Positions 18,301 through 24,420 of a stretch of DNA of 64,000 nt are shown here, in pieces. The DNA lies in contig NZ_NPKJ01000068.1 in NCBI RefSeq assembly GCF_002284575.1, positions 62,001-126,000 on the forward strand, given 5' to 3'. The DNA comes from Mesorhizobium temperatum. GTDB lineage: Bacteria > Pseudomonadota > Alphaproteobacteria > Rhizobiales > Rhizobiaceae. A model generated the notes under the pieces. The model did no database searches. It was not told the origin of the DNA and saw only the letters and a list, made by a program, of their open reading frames with translations. A program made the translations under genes and the position numbers. Each line of letters starts with the position of its first letter. The stretch's first letter is position 1.

Positions 18301-18762
18301 CGCTTCGACCAGCGTCCGCGCCACCGCCACCGCGACAACAGGCCCCGTGACAGTCATAGGGACAATCGCCCGCGCAACGGGCAAGCCGCCCGCGATGGCC
18401 GTGGCGACGCACCGGCAGATGCCACCGGCGGACAACCGGCCGGCGCTCCAGGCAGCCGGCCCCCCCATCAAGGACGCCGCGACGGCGACGGCGCCGGCAA
18501 GCCGCGCTTCGACCGCAGCAAGTTCAAGCCGAAGCCTCAGGGTGAGGCAGGGGAACGGCGCGACGGCAAGCCGCAGGGCGAGCGTCCCGATCGTCGCGAA
18601 AGCCGGCCCGACTGGAAGGGCGGCAGGCAGGACGGCAAGGGTGGCGCACCAGGTGGAAAGCCCGCGTTCCAGCCTAAGCCTCGCGAGGAGCGTCCCGTGC
18701 GCTTCGACCCGGATTCTCCATTCGCCAAGCTCGCCGCGTTGCGCGACCAGCTGAAGAAGTAA
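15358..18762 (+). CDS. SUV3-like DEAD/DEAH-box RNA helicase with a long low-complexity tail
   Basis: This predicted ATP-dependent RNA helicase is related to mitochondrial SUV3, which works with RNA-decay enzymes. The 1134-residue product from the ATG at 15358 has Walker A GPTNTGKT (23-30), a DEVQ motif II near residue 105, and QIAGRAGRH as motif VI. Conserved SUV3 C-terminal regions run to about residue 830. The last 300 residues are of two kinds: an Ala/Glu/Pro-rich acidic stretch, then a basic Arg/Gly/Asp/His-rich stretch likely to bind RNA. An earlier in-frame TTG (15211) is possible but lacks support. The gene is followed 14 nt later by an S4-domain gene. A link to the degradosome is inference from the family. 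Confidence 0.88.
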   Translation: MNIQPKHTEPLILSGRDVTAVLGPTNTGKTHLAIERMVAHESGIIGLPLRLLAREVYSRVCEKVGAHKVALITGEEKIQPDGARYSVCTVEAMPRETDAAFVAIDEVQLAGDLERGHIFTDRILHLRGRQETLLLGAATMHGILQRLLKGVSVVTRPRLSHLAYAGSKKLTRLQRRTAIVAFSADEVYAIAELIRRQQGGAAVVLGALSPRTRNAQVELFQSGDVDYLVATDAIGMGLNLDLDHVAFAQNRKFDGYQYRNLTAAELGQIAGRAGRHLRDGTFGVTGQVDPLDEELVKKIEAHDFDPVKVLQWRTARFDFANLDALKRSIETNAPVEGLTRALPAVDAQALEHLSRDEDIRALATDARRVALLWEACALPDYRKIAPAQHADLIASIYMDLARHGHVDENYMAEQVRRADTTEGDIDTLSHRIAQIRTWTFVSNRPGWLADQAHWQEKTREIEDRLSDALHERLTKRFVDRRTSVLMRRLRENTMPEAEISPTGTVLVEGHHVGELQGFRFTADQSAGGEDARAVRTAAQKALAAEFEARAERFGASANGDIALGSDGTLRWIGAPIGTLVAGDEPLKPRLVLLADEQLTGPARDKVASRAERFVNFQIESLLKPLVDLKNTEQITGIGRGIAFQLVEHFGLINRRDIAEEMKSLDQEGRAALRRLGVRFGAYHVFVPALIKPAPAGLVTLLWALGNDGKDKPGFGDVVHALASGRTSVVIDPTFDKAFYKLAGYRNLGRRAVRVDILERLADLIRPATNWKPGLGQRPDGAYDGQSFMVTPPMMSILGATADDMEEILKGLGYRAEPKPAVEVRARLEAQDNAAREAAAAKQAAEEAARAEQAKAADAAVADAAAEAPAESSEPAAVAEAAAEGPAEPAAEAEPVAEAQLETPAEVTVEGLPAAEAAAPEAAPETAEVEVAPAEPAFEAAAATEAVSVEPAAATEAATGEAAPEAEKDAEDPKPILLWRQGRFDQRPRHRHRDNRPRDSHRDNRPRNGQAARDGRGDAPADATGGQPAGAPGSRPPHQGRRDGDGAGKPRFDRSKFKPKPQGEAGERRDGKPQGERPDRRESRPDWKGGRQDGKGGAPGGKPAFQPKPREERPVRFDPDSPFAKLAALRDQLKK

Positions 18763-18776
18763 GTTCGCTCGCTCCG

Positions 18777-19163
18777 ATGGTCGCCGAAGGCCGCCAGCGC
18801 ATCGACAAATGGCTGTTCTTTTCGCGTGCGGTGAAATCGCGCTCGCTGGCAGCGAAGCTGGTGGTGGCCGGACGCGTCCGCATCAATCGCGACAAAGCAG
18901 CGCAGGCCTCCGATCTGGTCCGGGCCGGCGATGTCCTGACCATCACTCTCGAGCGGCGCATCTTCGTCTGGAAGGTGCTCGGCACGGGAAGCCGGCGCGG
19001 CCCTGCCGAAGAAGCGCGCATGCTCTACGAGGATATGTCGCCGCCGCCCGCGCCGAAGGGCGAGGCCGTTGCCGATGCGATTCCCGCGCTGCGCGATGCC
19101 GGCAGCGGCCGCCCGACCAAGAAGGAACGCCGGGAGACCGACCGGTTGTTAGGCGACGACTGA
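18777..19163 (+). CDS. RNA-binding S4 domain protein (Hsp15/HslR-like)
   Basis: This 128-residue protein has an S4 RNA-binding domain at about residues 8-65 (RIDKWLFFSRAVKSRSLA, then VVAGRVRINRDKA). The C-terminal tail is Pro- and charge-rich. E. coli Hsp15 with this domain binds stalled 50S subunits, so a role in ribosome rescue or RNA binding is likely. It starts 14 nt after the helicase stop, which suggests one operon for RNA handling. Confidence 0.88.
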   Translation: MVAEGRQRIDKWLFFSRAVKSRSLAAKLVVAGRVRINRDKAAQASDLVRAGDVLTITLERRIFVWKVLGTGSRRGPAEEARMLYEDMSPPPAPKGEAVADAIPALRDAGSGRPTKKERRETDRLLGDD

Positions 19164-19312
19164 CGCATAACCGGGCTTCGCCGCATCGCCCCTCTGGAAT
19201 TCCATTCCGGAAACACCGGTATCGCGCGCAATGGCTGCCCTTGCAAGCGACGGGTAAAGACGTTACCTCACCAAAAAAGCCTAACAAAAACGGGACGTCC
19301 CGGAGCCGACCG

Positions 19313-19651
19313 ATGACCTATGTCGTGACCGACAATTGCATAAAATGCAAATACATGGACTGCATCGAGGTCTGTCCGGTCGACTGTTTCTACGAAGGCG
19401 AGAACATGCTCGTCATCCATCCCGACGAATGCATCGACTGCGGCGTCTGCGAACCGGAATGCCCGGCCGACGCGATCAAGCCCGACACCGAGCCGGGTCT
19501 CGACAAATGGCTGCAGATCAACACCGAATACGCTGATAAATGGCCCAACATCACCGCCAAAAAGGAGCCTCCGGCCGACGCCAAATCCTTCGATGGCGAG
19601 GCCGGCAAGTTTGAGAAATATTTCTCCCCCGAGCCCGGCGAGGGCGACTGA
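19313..19651 (+). CDS. fdxA: Ferredoxin FdxA (7Fe, [3Fe-4S][4Fe-4S])
   Basis: This is a soluble electron carrier of 112 residues. Cluster ligands are Cys9, Cys12, Cys17, Cys21 and Cys25 in the first motif, and Cys40, Cys43, Cys46 and Cys50 in the second. This matches seven-iron FdxA ferredoxins, and the C-terminal extension from about residue 58 is typical of the alphaproteobacterial group. It lies between the S4-domain gene and carD, an order seen widely in Rhizobiales. The electron partner is not indicated here. Confidence 0.95.
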   Translation: MTYVVTDNCIKCKYMDCIEVCPVDCFYEGENMLVIHPDECIDCGVCEPECPADAIKPDTEPGLDKWLQINTEYADKWPNITAKKEPPADAKSFDGEAGKFEKYFSPEPGEGD

Positions 19652-20017
19652 CAAGACCGCTGTTTCAGCCAGCATAACGCCGCGTAAAAGGCATGGTACA
19701 TTAACTGCCTTGACAGGCGGCGATGGCGCATGGCCTTCGCGCGTGCAGCAAAACCTTGATTCTTCCGACTTTTTGTGCTACATCAACCAAACATGCCGGT
19801 GACACAACGTCGATTTATGGCGCAAACGCCCCAAATCACTGAAAGGTGAATTTCTCAATCCGGACCAGAGTGATCTGGGGCAGGCGGTCGCAATTATGCG
19901 GTTTGCCAGCCTCGGCTTTCCCGGTGGGTTCGTAGTTGTGCGGCTAACGATCGGTTACCCGATCGCGCGAGTTCGGCCGGCAGAATGCCGGTACCACACC
20001 AAGGAGTTCATGGCGTA
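19652..20017. other. 366-bp intergenic region upstream of carD
   Basis: No gene is seen. A good sigma-70 promoter candidate lies at 19755-19783, predicting a leader of about 230 nt for carD. I see no terminator after fdxA, so some read-through from the ferredoxin gene is possible. Confidence 0.5.
19755..19783 (+). promoter_or_regulatory. Candidate sigma-70 promoter for carD
   Basis: CTTGAT (19755-19760) and CTACAT (19778-19783) are separated by 17 bp. This is close to the rhizobial housekeeping consensus CTTGAC-N17-CTATAT, with one mismatch in each box. Confidence 0.4.
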
Positions 20018-20018
20018 A
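20010..20018 (+). other. Two-codon upstream ORF overlapping the carD start region
   Basis: AAGGAG (20001-20006) is well placed for the ATG at 20010, but that frame reads ATG-GCG-TAA and stops at once. The stop overlaps the carD start as TAATG (20016-20020). The carD ATG is 11 nt from the same Shine-Dalgarno, which is far. CarD synthesis may therefore depend on re-initiation, or the ribosome binding site may simply serve the second ATG. Confidence 0.4.
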
Positions 20019-20599
20019 TGGCAACAATCACCCCGCAGAAGAAGTCCAGCGCAGCGCGTCACGGTTTTAAGACCGGCGAGTACATCGTCTATCCGGCGCA
20101 TGGCGTCGGCCAGATCGTCTCGATCGACGAGCAGGAAGTTGCGGGCCACAAGCTGGAACTATTCGTCATCGACTTCCAGAAGGACAAGATGCGTCTGAAA
20201 GTGCCGGTTGCCAAGGCGACCTCCATCGGCATGCGCAAGCTGTCGGAAGAGGATTATGTCGATCGCGCGCTGAAGGTCGTGCAGGGCCGCGCCCGCGTCA
20301 AGCGCACCATGTGGTCGCGCCGCGCCCAGGAATATGATGCGAAGATCAATTCCGGCGACCTGATCTCGATCTCCGAAGTGGTGCGCGACCTCTACCGCGC
20401 CGACAACCAGCCGGAGCAGTCCTATTCCGAGCGCCAGCTTTATGAGGCGGCACTCGACCGCATGGCGCGCGAGATCGCGGCCGTCAACCGCATGTCGGAA
20501 ACCGAAGCGGTGCGCCTCATCGAGGTGAATCTCAACAAGGGTCCGAAGCGCGGCGCCAAGGCCGACAACGAAGAAGCCGAGCAGGAAGAAGCAGCCTGA
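20018..20599 (+). CDS. carD: CarD family transcriptional regulator
   Basis: CarD binds the RNA polymerase beta subunit and stabilises open complexes, notably at rRNA promoters. The 193-residue protein has the N-terminal RNA-polymerase-interacting Tudor-like domain (about residues 14-75, with YIVYPAHGVGQIVSIDEQE) and a helical C-terminal domain. The tail is acidic (DNEEAEQEEAA). A strong terminator follows. Confidence 0.94.
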   Translation: MATITPQKKSSAARHGFKTGEYIVYPAHGVGQIVSIDEQEVAGHKLELFVIDFQKDKMRLKVPVAKATSIGMRKLSEEDYVDRALKVVQGRARVKRTMWSRRAQEYDAKINSGDLISISEVVRDLYRADNQPEQSYSERQLYEAALDRMAREIAAVNRMSETEAVRLIEVNLNKGPKRGAKADNEEAEQEEAA

Positions 20600-20622
20600 G
20601 CGCTTCTCGCCTTCGAATTTGG

Positions 20623-20649
20623 AAAAACCCGGCCTCGCGCCGGGTTTTT
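20623..20649 (+). terminator. Rho-independent terminator of carD
   Basis: The stem CCCGGC (20628-20633) and GCCGGG (20639-20644) has a 5-nt loop. Five A's precede it and five T's follow it. Confidence 0.9.
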
Positions 20650-20656
20650 CTTATTA

Positions 20657-20702
20657 TGCATGTCGTTGTCCCTAAACCGCTGCGCACTTTGGGCGACATG
20701 CA
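20657..20702. repeat. Palindromic intergenic repeat, family B, copy 1
   Basis: The arms TGCATGTCG (20657-20665) and CGACATGCA (20694-20702) are a perfect inverted repeat around a conserved core that includes AAACCGCTGCGCACTTTGGG. The second copy is at 55848-55895. The TTA following this copy (20703-20705) is the stop codon of the leftward ABC transporter ATPase gene. Confidence 0.75.
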
Positions 20703-21476
20703 TTAACCTTCGCCGCCGCCTTCCTTCTCCGCTTCCTGCTTCAGCGTCGCGATGAACCGCTTGGTTCGCTGCCGCTCCGGATTGCTGAACAAAACAGCGG
20801 CGGGGCCTTTCTCGACGATGGCGCCGGCGTCGAGGAACACCACTTCCTGCGCGATCTTCGAAGCGAGGCGCAAATCATGCGTCGCCATCACCATGGTGGT
20901 GCCCTCACGAGCGAGCTTACCGAGCACGTCGACCACCTCCTGCGCCAATTCCGGGTCAAGCGCCGAGGTCGGCTCGTCGCACAGCAGCACTTTTGGCGAC
21001 GGCGCCAGCGCCCGGGCGATCGCCACGCGTTGCTGCTGGCCGCCTGACAGCGTCGCCGGCCAGGCATCGGCCTTGTGCGCCATCCCAACCTTTTCGAGCA
21101 GAGCGAGCGCCCGCTCGCGCGCTCGCGCGACCGGCCATTTCAGCACCGTCACCAGCCCCTCCATGACATTTTCGATTGCCGTGCGGTGCGGAAACAGCTG
21201 GAAATTCTGGAACACCATGCCGGTCTGCAGCCGCAGGCGCTGGATGGCCCTGCCGGAAACCTTGCCGCCGGGGTGGAATTCGAGCGCGTCGTCGCCGATG
21301 CGCACCGTGCCCGAAGTCGGGATCTCGAGCAGGTTGATGCAGCGCAGAAGCGTGCTTTTCCCGCCGCCCGAGGGACCGACAAGGGCGGTGACGCTGCCTT
21401 CCTCGATGGTGACCGTCACGCCCTTCAGCACAAGATTGTCGCCGAAGCGCTTCTCGATGTTGGTAAGACCGATCAT
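20703..21476 (-). CDS. Polar amino acid (cystine-type) ABC transporter ATP-binding protein
   Basis: This is the ATPase of an amino acid uptake ABC transporter. The 257-residue protein has Walker A GPSGGGKST (residues 34-42), the signature LSGGQQQR, and Walker B LLCDEPTSALD. Its start overlaps the permease stop by ATGA, so the two are translationally coupled. The stop codon is formed by the sequence immediately after a family B repeat. The substrate assignment rests on the binding protein of the same cluster. Confidence 0.92.
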   Translation of the reverse strand: MIGLTNIEKRFGDNLVLKGVTVTIEEGSVTALVGPSGGGKSTLLRCINLLEIPTSGTVRIGDDALEFHPGGKVSGRAIQRLRLQTGMVFQNFQLFPHRTAIENVMEGLVTVLKWPVARARERALALLEKVGMAHKADAWPATLSGGQQQRVAIARALAPSPKVLLCDEPTSALDPELAQEVVDVLGKLAREGTTMVMATHDLRLASKIAQEVVFLDAGAIVEKGPAAVLFSNPERQRTKRFIATLKQEAEKEGGGEG

Positions 21477-22153
21477 GAGCGCGCCTCCAGGAAGCCGCCA
21501 TAGCGGCTGAGCCGCTTTTCCAAGCGCGTCTGCAACGCCGACAGCACCGAGCTCAGCGCCAGATAGAGAGCCGCCGCCTCGACATAGAGGATCAGCGGCT
21601 CATAGGTGGTGGCGACGATGCGCTGCGCCGCCTGGAACATCTCCGGCACGGTGATGGCGGCGGCCAGCGATGTATCCTTGACCAGCGAGATGAAGGTGTT
21701 TGACAGCGGCGGCACCGCGACGCGGCCTGCTTGTGGAAGAATCGTGCGCCGCATCGCCTGGCCCCAGGTCATGCCGATCGAATAGGCCGCCTCCCACTGC
21801 CCCTTCGGCACCGAGCCTATGACGGCGCGGATGATCTCCGACGTATAGGCGCCGATGTTGAGCGTGAAGCCGATCAACGCAGCTGAAAAAGCGTCGAGCA
21901 GGATGCCGACCGAAGGCAGGCCGTAGAAGATCAGGAAGAGTTGCACCAGAAGCGGCGTGCCACGGAAGATCCAGACGTAGAAGCGGACCACGGCGACCAG
22001 CGGCTTCGGGCCGAACAGCCGGACGAGCGCCGCAACCAGTCCTACGAAGAGACCGAATGCGAACGACAGTAGCGTTAGCGGCACGGTGAAGATCAGCGCG
22101 GCCCATAGCAGCGTCGGCAACGAGTCCAGCATCAGTTGCAGCCAGTGCGGCAC
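21473..22153 (-). CDS. Polar amino acid (cystine-type) ABC transporter permease
   Basis: This is the membrane subunit of an amino acid ABC importer. A GTG at 22153 is the likely start, because AGGAGG lies 6 nt before it; the upstream in-frame TTG at 22183 has nothing similar. The 226-residue protein has about five membrane helices. It contains the EAA-type loop (EAAYSIGMTWGQAMRRTILPQA) that contacts the ATPase. It forms an operon with the ATPase gene (ATGA overlap). Confidence 0.9.
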   Translation of the reverse strand: MPHWLQLMLDSLPTLLWAALIFTVPLTLLSFAFGLFVGLVAALVRLFGPKPLVAVVRFYVWIFRGTPLLVQLFLIFYGLPSVGILLDAFSAALIGFTLNIGAYTSEIIRAVIGSVPKGQWEAAYSIGMTWGQAMRRTILPQAGRVAVPPLSNTFISLVKDTSLAAAITVPEMFQAAQRIVATTYEPLILYVEAAALYLALSSVLSALQTRLEKRLSRYGGFLEARS

Positions 22154-22310
22154 GAAAACCCTCCTTGCGAGATTGCCCCCCAAAACCGCCCCGGCAGCAT
22201 AGGCGCGATCATACGGTCGTCATATCACGCGAAAAGCGGCGGCCGTCAAAGACAGCTCGCCGCGATACTTGCCATGCGGGCCGGCAACCGGCTCGCTCCG
22301 TGAAATACGT

Positions 22311-23084
22311 TTACTTCGAAACGTCCTGGCCGAAATAAGTGTCGGCGATCTTCTGGTAGGTGCCGTCGGCCTTGATATCGGCCAGCGCCTGATTGATGGC
22401 GGCGACCAGTTCCGGATCGCCCTTGCGCACGAGGACGCCGGAATAGTCGGCGTTTTCTTCCTGCGCGGCGATCTTCACATTGGCGTCGGGCTTGTGCTTC
22501 TTGAAATCGAGGAAGGACAGGCTGTCGTTGATGGTGGCGTCGGCGCGGCCGGTAAGAAGCAGCTGGATCGACTGGTCGAAACCATCGGTGCCGACGAGCT
22601 CGGCGCCGTTCGCTTCGGCGAGCTTGCCGAAATTCGAGGTCAGCGACTGCGCCGCCTTCTTGCCCTTGAGGTCGGCAAAGCTCTTGATGTCGGTATTGTC
22701 GCCGCGCACGATCAGCACCGCCTTGGAAGCGATATAGGGATCGGAGAAATCATACTTGGCCTTGCGCTCCTCGGTGATACCGACCTGGTTGATGACGGCG
22801 TCATAACGCTTGGCGTCGAGGCCGGCGATCAGCCCATCCCATTTGCCTTCGAGGAATTCGGCCTTGACGCCGAGGCGCTCGGCGATCGCCTTGGCGATCT
22901 CGACATCGAAGCCGACCAATGCGCCCGAGGCATCATGATAGGTGAAGGGGGCATAGGTACCTTCCGTGCCGACCTTGAAGACACCGGCCTGCTTGATCTG
23001 CTCGAGATTGGCGCCGGCATGGCCTGATGTGATGGCCAGTACCTGCAGTGTTGCGGCGACGATAAGCGAATTGAGCCATTTCAT
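22311..23084 (-). CDS. ABC transporter substrate-binding protein, probably L-cystine
   Basis: This is the periplasmic receptor of the importer encoded downstream. The 257-residue protein has a signal peptide ending at GHA (about residue 23). It also has the SBP family 3 pattern GTEGTYAPFTYHDASGALVG, then GFDVEIAKAIAERLGVKAEF, WDGLIAGLDAKRYDAVINQV, and DFSDPYIAS. These segments resemble FliY/TcyJ cystine-binding proteins most closely. It precedes the permease by 157 bp. The upstream region has strong inverted repeats. Confidence 0.85.
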   Translation of the reverse strand: MKWLNSLIVAATLQVLAITSGHAGANLEQIKQAGVFKVGTEGTYAPFTYHDASGALVGFDVEIAKAIAERLGVKAEFLEGKWDGLIAGLDAKRYDAVINQVGITEERKAKYDFSDPYIASKAVLIVRGDNTDIKSFADLKGKKAAQSLTSNFGKLAEANGAELVGTDGFDQSIQLLLTGRADATINDSLSFLDFKKHKPDANVKIAAQEENADYSGVLVRKGDPELVAAINQALADIKADGTYQKIADTYFGQDVSK

Positions 23085-23171
23085 TTTTCTGTGATCCCGT
23101 CATTGGCCGGCGTCCGGCGCATTTGTGAGCGCCGGAAACTGACAGATGCAGGCTGGCGAAATAAGAAATCA

Positions 23172-23200
23172 GATTTCGAAAATGAGACGCTTTCGAAATC
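23172..23200. promoter_or_regulatory. Perfect 10-bp inverted repeat upstream of the cystine-type ABC operon
   Basis: GATTTCGAAA (23172-23181) and TTTCGAAATC (23191-23200) are separated by 9 nt, 88-116 nt upstream of the binding-protein start. The arms each hold the palindrome TTTCGAAA. It could be an operator for a sulfur- or amino-acid-responsive regulator, or a leader hairpin. No regulator gene is adjacent. Confidence 0.45.
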
Positions 23201-23293
23201 CAATTCTCAAAACCACATCGAGTCACGCCAACCGACCACGTAGCGACCGCCGCAACGAGCTTTCGGCAGTGCAATCCACGCGACATCAGCGGC

Positions 23294-23319
23294 GGAACCA
23301 TTCACCCGCGTGGCACGTT
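23294..23319 (+). promoter_or_regulatory. EcfG (RpoE2)-type promoter of rpoH2
   Basis: GGAAC (23294-23298) and CGTT (23316-23319) are separated by 17 bp. This matches the alphaproteobacterial general stress sigma factor consensus GGAAC-N16/17-CGTT. The predicted leader is about 90 nt. Control of rpoH2 by RpoE2 has been reported in Sinorhizobium, as I recall. Confidence 0.6.
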
Positions 23320-23414
23320 CTTGGCTGTTGTAGGCGCGGCGTCGCCAATTCAACCACGATGCCAGCTCAGGGTTCGAGCGATCGCACCGCAACGCCCGGA
23401 ACAGGGAGCGTGGC

Positions 23415-24278
23415 ATGATGGAAGATATGGCAGGGCGAACCATGGTCCGCGCGGCGATGAAAGCCCCCTATCTCGAGCGCGACGAAGAGCATCTTCTCGC
23501 GCTGCGCTGGAAGGAAGACAACGACCAGCAGGCGCTGCACCAAATCGCCATGGCACATATGCGTCTGGTCATTTCCATGGCCTCGAAATTCCGCCACTAC
23601 GGTCTGCCGCTCGGCGATCTGGTCCAGGAAGGCCATGTCGGCCTGCTGGAGGCGGCGGCGCGTTTCGAACCGGAACGCGAGGTGCGGTTTTCGACCTACG
23701 CGACATGGTGGATTCGCGCCTCGATGCAGGACTATATCCTGCGCAACTGGTCGATCGTGCGTGGCGGCACCAGTTCGGCGCAAAAGGCGTTGTTCTTCAA
23801 TTTGCGGCGCCTGCGCGCCCGCCTGGCGAACGGTGCCGAGCCGATCTCGAATACCTCGCTCTACCGCGAGGTGTCGGTGGCGCTCGGCGTCTCGGAAGCC
23901 GACGTGGCGATGATGGACTCCCGCCTTTCGGCACCGGATAGTTCGCTCAACCAGCCGCTCGCCGACGATGCGGGCGCCACCGAGCGAATGGATTTCCTGG
24001 TTTCGGACGATCCTTTGCCGGACGAGGTCGTGGGCGACACGATCGATGTCGAACGCCGTTCTGTCTGGCTGAAAACGGCGCTCGGCGCGCTCAATGCCCG
24101 CGAGCTCAGGATCATCGAGGAGCGCCGGCTGAGCGACGAGGGCGCGACACTCGAAGCCCTCGGCGAGGCGCTCGGCATCTCCAAGGAACGCGTCCGCCAG
24201 ATCGAGGCACGCGCCATGGAAAAGCTCAAGGTGGCGCTGGTGAAGCAAAACCCCGAGTTTCTGGCGACCGCCGCCTAG
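23415..24278 (+). CDS. rpoH2: RNA polymerase sigma factor RpoH2 (sigma-32 family)
   Basis: This is an alternative sigma factor for heat or oxidative stress genes. The 287-residue protein has region 2 (HMRLVISMASKFRHYGLPLG, then LVQEGHVGLLEAAARFE and FSTYATWWIRASMQDYI). The RpoH box follows as QKALFFNLRRLR, and the region 4 helix-turn-helix is near the C-terminus (LGISKERVRQIEARAMEKL). The RpoH box separates it from other sigma-70 types. The upstream EcfG-type promoter supports assignment to the RpoH2 rather than the RpoH1 branch. Confidence 0.88.
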   Translation: MMEDMAGRTMVRAAMKAPYLERDEEHLLALRWKEDNDQQALHQIAMAHMRLVISMASKFRHYGLPLGDLVQEGHVGLLEAAARFEPEREVRFSTYATWWIRASMQDYILRNWSIVRGGTSSAQKALFFNLRRLRARLANGAEPISNTSLYREVSVALGVSEADVAMMDSRLSAPDSSLNQPLADDAGATERMDFLVSDDPLPDEVVGDTIDVERRSVWLKTALGALNARELRIIEERRLSDEGATLEALGEALGISKERVRQIEARAMEKLKVALVKQNPEFLATAA

Positions 24279-24279
24279 G

Positions 24280-24420
24280 GGTGCGTTGAGATTCAGGTCA
24301 GGCCGAGCCGAAAGCGGTGGGTTCCGAGAACCGGAGCGGAGCGTACTTTTGGGTACGAGAGCACCGGAAGCGCAGGAAACTGCCGTTTGCAGGCCGGCAT
24401 CACCTGAATATCGACACACC
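24280..24420. repeat. Terminal-inverted-repeat element, family D, copy 1
   Basis: The ends GGTGCGTTGAGATTCAGGT (24280-24298) and its imperfect complement (24402-24420) pair at 16 of 19 positions. The core, from GAGAACCGGAGCG through CACCGGAAGCGCAG, is shared with 60512-60660. It holds the hairpin CGTAC-ttttgg-GTACG (24342-24357). It lies between the convergent rpoH2 and M48 genes and ends one base before the M48 stop codon. It may act as a bidirectional terminator or mRNA end. Confidence 0.75.

Larger units (their letters stand above)
23085..23414. other. 330-bp divergent intergenic region (cystine-type ABC / rpoH2)
   Basis: No gene is seen. On the ABC side are a TCCGGCGC/GCGCCGGA hairpin (about 23114-23135) and a perfect GATTTCGAAA/TTTCGAAATC inverted repeat. 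On the rpoH2 side is a match to the EcfG (RpoE2) promoter consensus. Confidence 0.6.

Noticed and set aside
15982..18471. 829-codon open frame antisense to the helicase
   Set aside because: Same mirror effect; the low-complexity Arg/Gly/Cys-rich product has no motif and the sense frame has all helicase motifs.
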